Assembly (NCBI GenBank): GCA_004769085.1
Contig: DUDS01000020.1
Span: 1-62,208, forward strand
Direction: 5' to 3'
Source: Candidatus Melainabacteria bacterium SSGW_16
Lineage (GTDB): Bacteria; Cyanobacteriota; Vampirovibrionia; 2-02-FULL-35-15
Length of the DNA: 62,208 nt
Part shown: positions 61,938-62,208 of the stretch, one piece after another
Layout: every line of letters starts with the position of its first letter
Numbering within the stretch: position 1 is the first letter of the stretch
Made by a program: the position numbers and the translations under genes
Notes under the pieces: generated by a model
Database searches by the model: none
Seen by the model: only the letters and a program-made list of their open reading frames with translations
Told to the model about the DNA's origin: nothing

Positions 61938-62208
61938 ATGTTTATAAGCTTTGATCAAGGCAATATATCCACCTTACCAGCTAGAACAACTCGTTCACAG
62001 GCTGCACCCCCTATAAGCAGGACATTACATTCAACTGGACTCAATAAACTTGTTGGAGAAGCAACCCTACCTGGCGAGGAAGAGAACAAAATTTCTATTA
62101 AAACCGGGACAAAAGATCCAAACAAATACTATTTTATAAATGATTCCGGTAAAAAGTTGGGATATATAGAACTCACTTCTTCAAGTGAAAGTTATGGTCC
62201 GGACAACA
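61938..62208 (+). CDS. hypothetical protein, 3' partial
   Basis: ATG at 61938 opens a frame that runs to the window end without a stop (90 codons). It begins MFISFDQGNISTLPARTTRS and has no signal peptide. AAAAGG lies about 13 bp upstream. The opening resembles that of the STAS-like protein at 56896 (M-I/F-I-S-x-D ... P-S/A-R-S/T). Function unknown. Confidence 0.6.
   Translation, partial: MFISFDQGNISTLPARTTRSQAAPPISRTLHSTGLNKLVGEATLPGEEENKISIKTGTKDPNKYYFINDSGKKLGYIELTSSSESYGPDN

Overview
The window is an AT-rich, densely coded bacterial segment using the standard genetic code. Most of it is conserved housekeeping gene content. A cyanobacterium-like RpoD-family sigma factor, an Rcp1-like response regulator, an ABC1/UbiB kinase, a NurA protein, a split GcvPA, PheS, GuaA and several orphan families together suggest a non-photosynthetic relative of Cyanobacteria (Melainabacteria/Vampirovibrionia type). 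This is inference from gene content; no rRNA is present to confirm it.

Layout. 0-5 kb: the 3' part of an agmatinase/arginase-fold protein that has lost most metal ligands, then bioD, ftsZ, rsgA and bioY. 5-9 kb: a coiled-coil protein, a principal-type sigma factor whose last codons are duplicated around a small inserted repeat, a structured non-coding stretch and an exported helical protein. 9-18.3 kb: a patatin lipase, an envelope block (LytR-CpsA-Psr protein, processive GT2 synthase, ThDP decarboxylase), cdsA, and fixC-like, fixX-like and ABC1-kinase genes linked to quinone electron transfer. 18.3-19.9 kb: repeats, tRNA-Ala, a tRNA 3'-half remnant, a BON-domain protein and a CmpX-like membrane protein.

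20.0-28.3 kb is the most unusual part: five tandem same-strand paralogues with an EF-hand-like N-terminal module and mix-and-match downstream modules. The 849-residue member ends in a caspase/metacaspase-like domain with a His-Cys dyad. 28.4-32 kb holds two-component proteins (GAF histidine kinase plus Rcp1-like regulator, and a receiver-kinase hybrid) and a zinc-ribbon protein. 32-40 kb holds a PmbA/TldE-like protein, yqeK, pheS, nurA, an MCE (MlaD-like) protein with an exported thioredoxin, signal peptidase I and an ICMT-like methyltransferase.

40-48 kb is the transcription/translation block: tRNA-Trp, secE, nusG, a small membrane protein, then rimP-nusA-ylxR-infB-rbfA-truB and a CPBP protease. 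rplK is absent after nusG. 48-62 kb holds gcvPA, a tandem SagB-type nitroreductase, pyrB, fmt, a membrane zinc protease, small secreted charged and Cys-rich proteins, a divergent STAS protein, a triple-repeat protein, guaA, a YVTN beta-propeller and the start of another orphan gene.

Three families of short dispersed repeats (called A, B and C here) occupy most larger intergenic gaps. Family A carries a two-tier hairpin whose stems change in a compensatory way between copies. Family B carries a smaller covarying hairpin and ends in a TATAAA-like tail. B and C occur joined as a composite at two loci.
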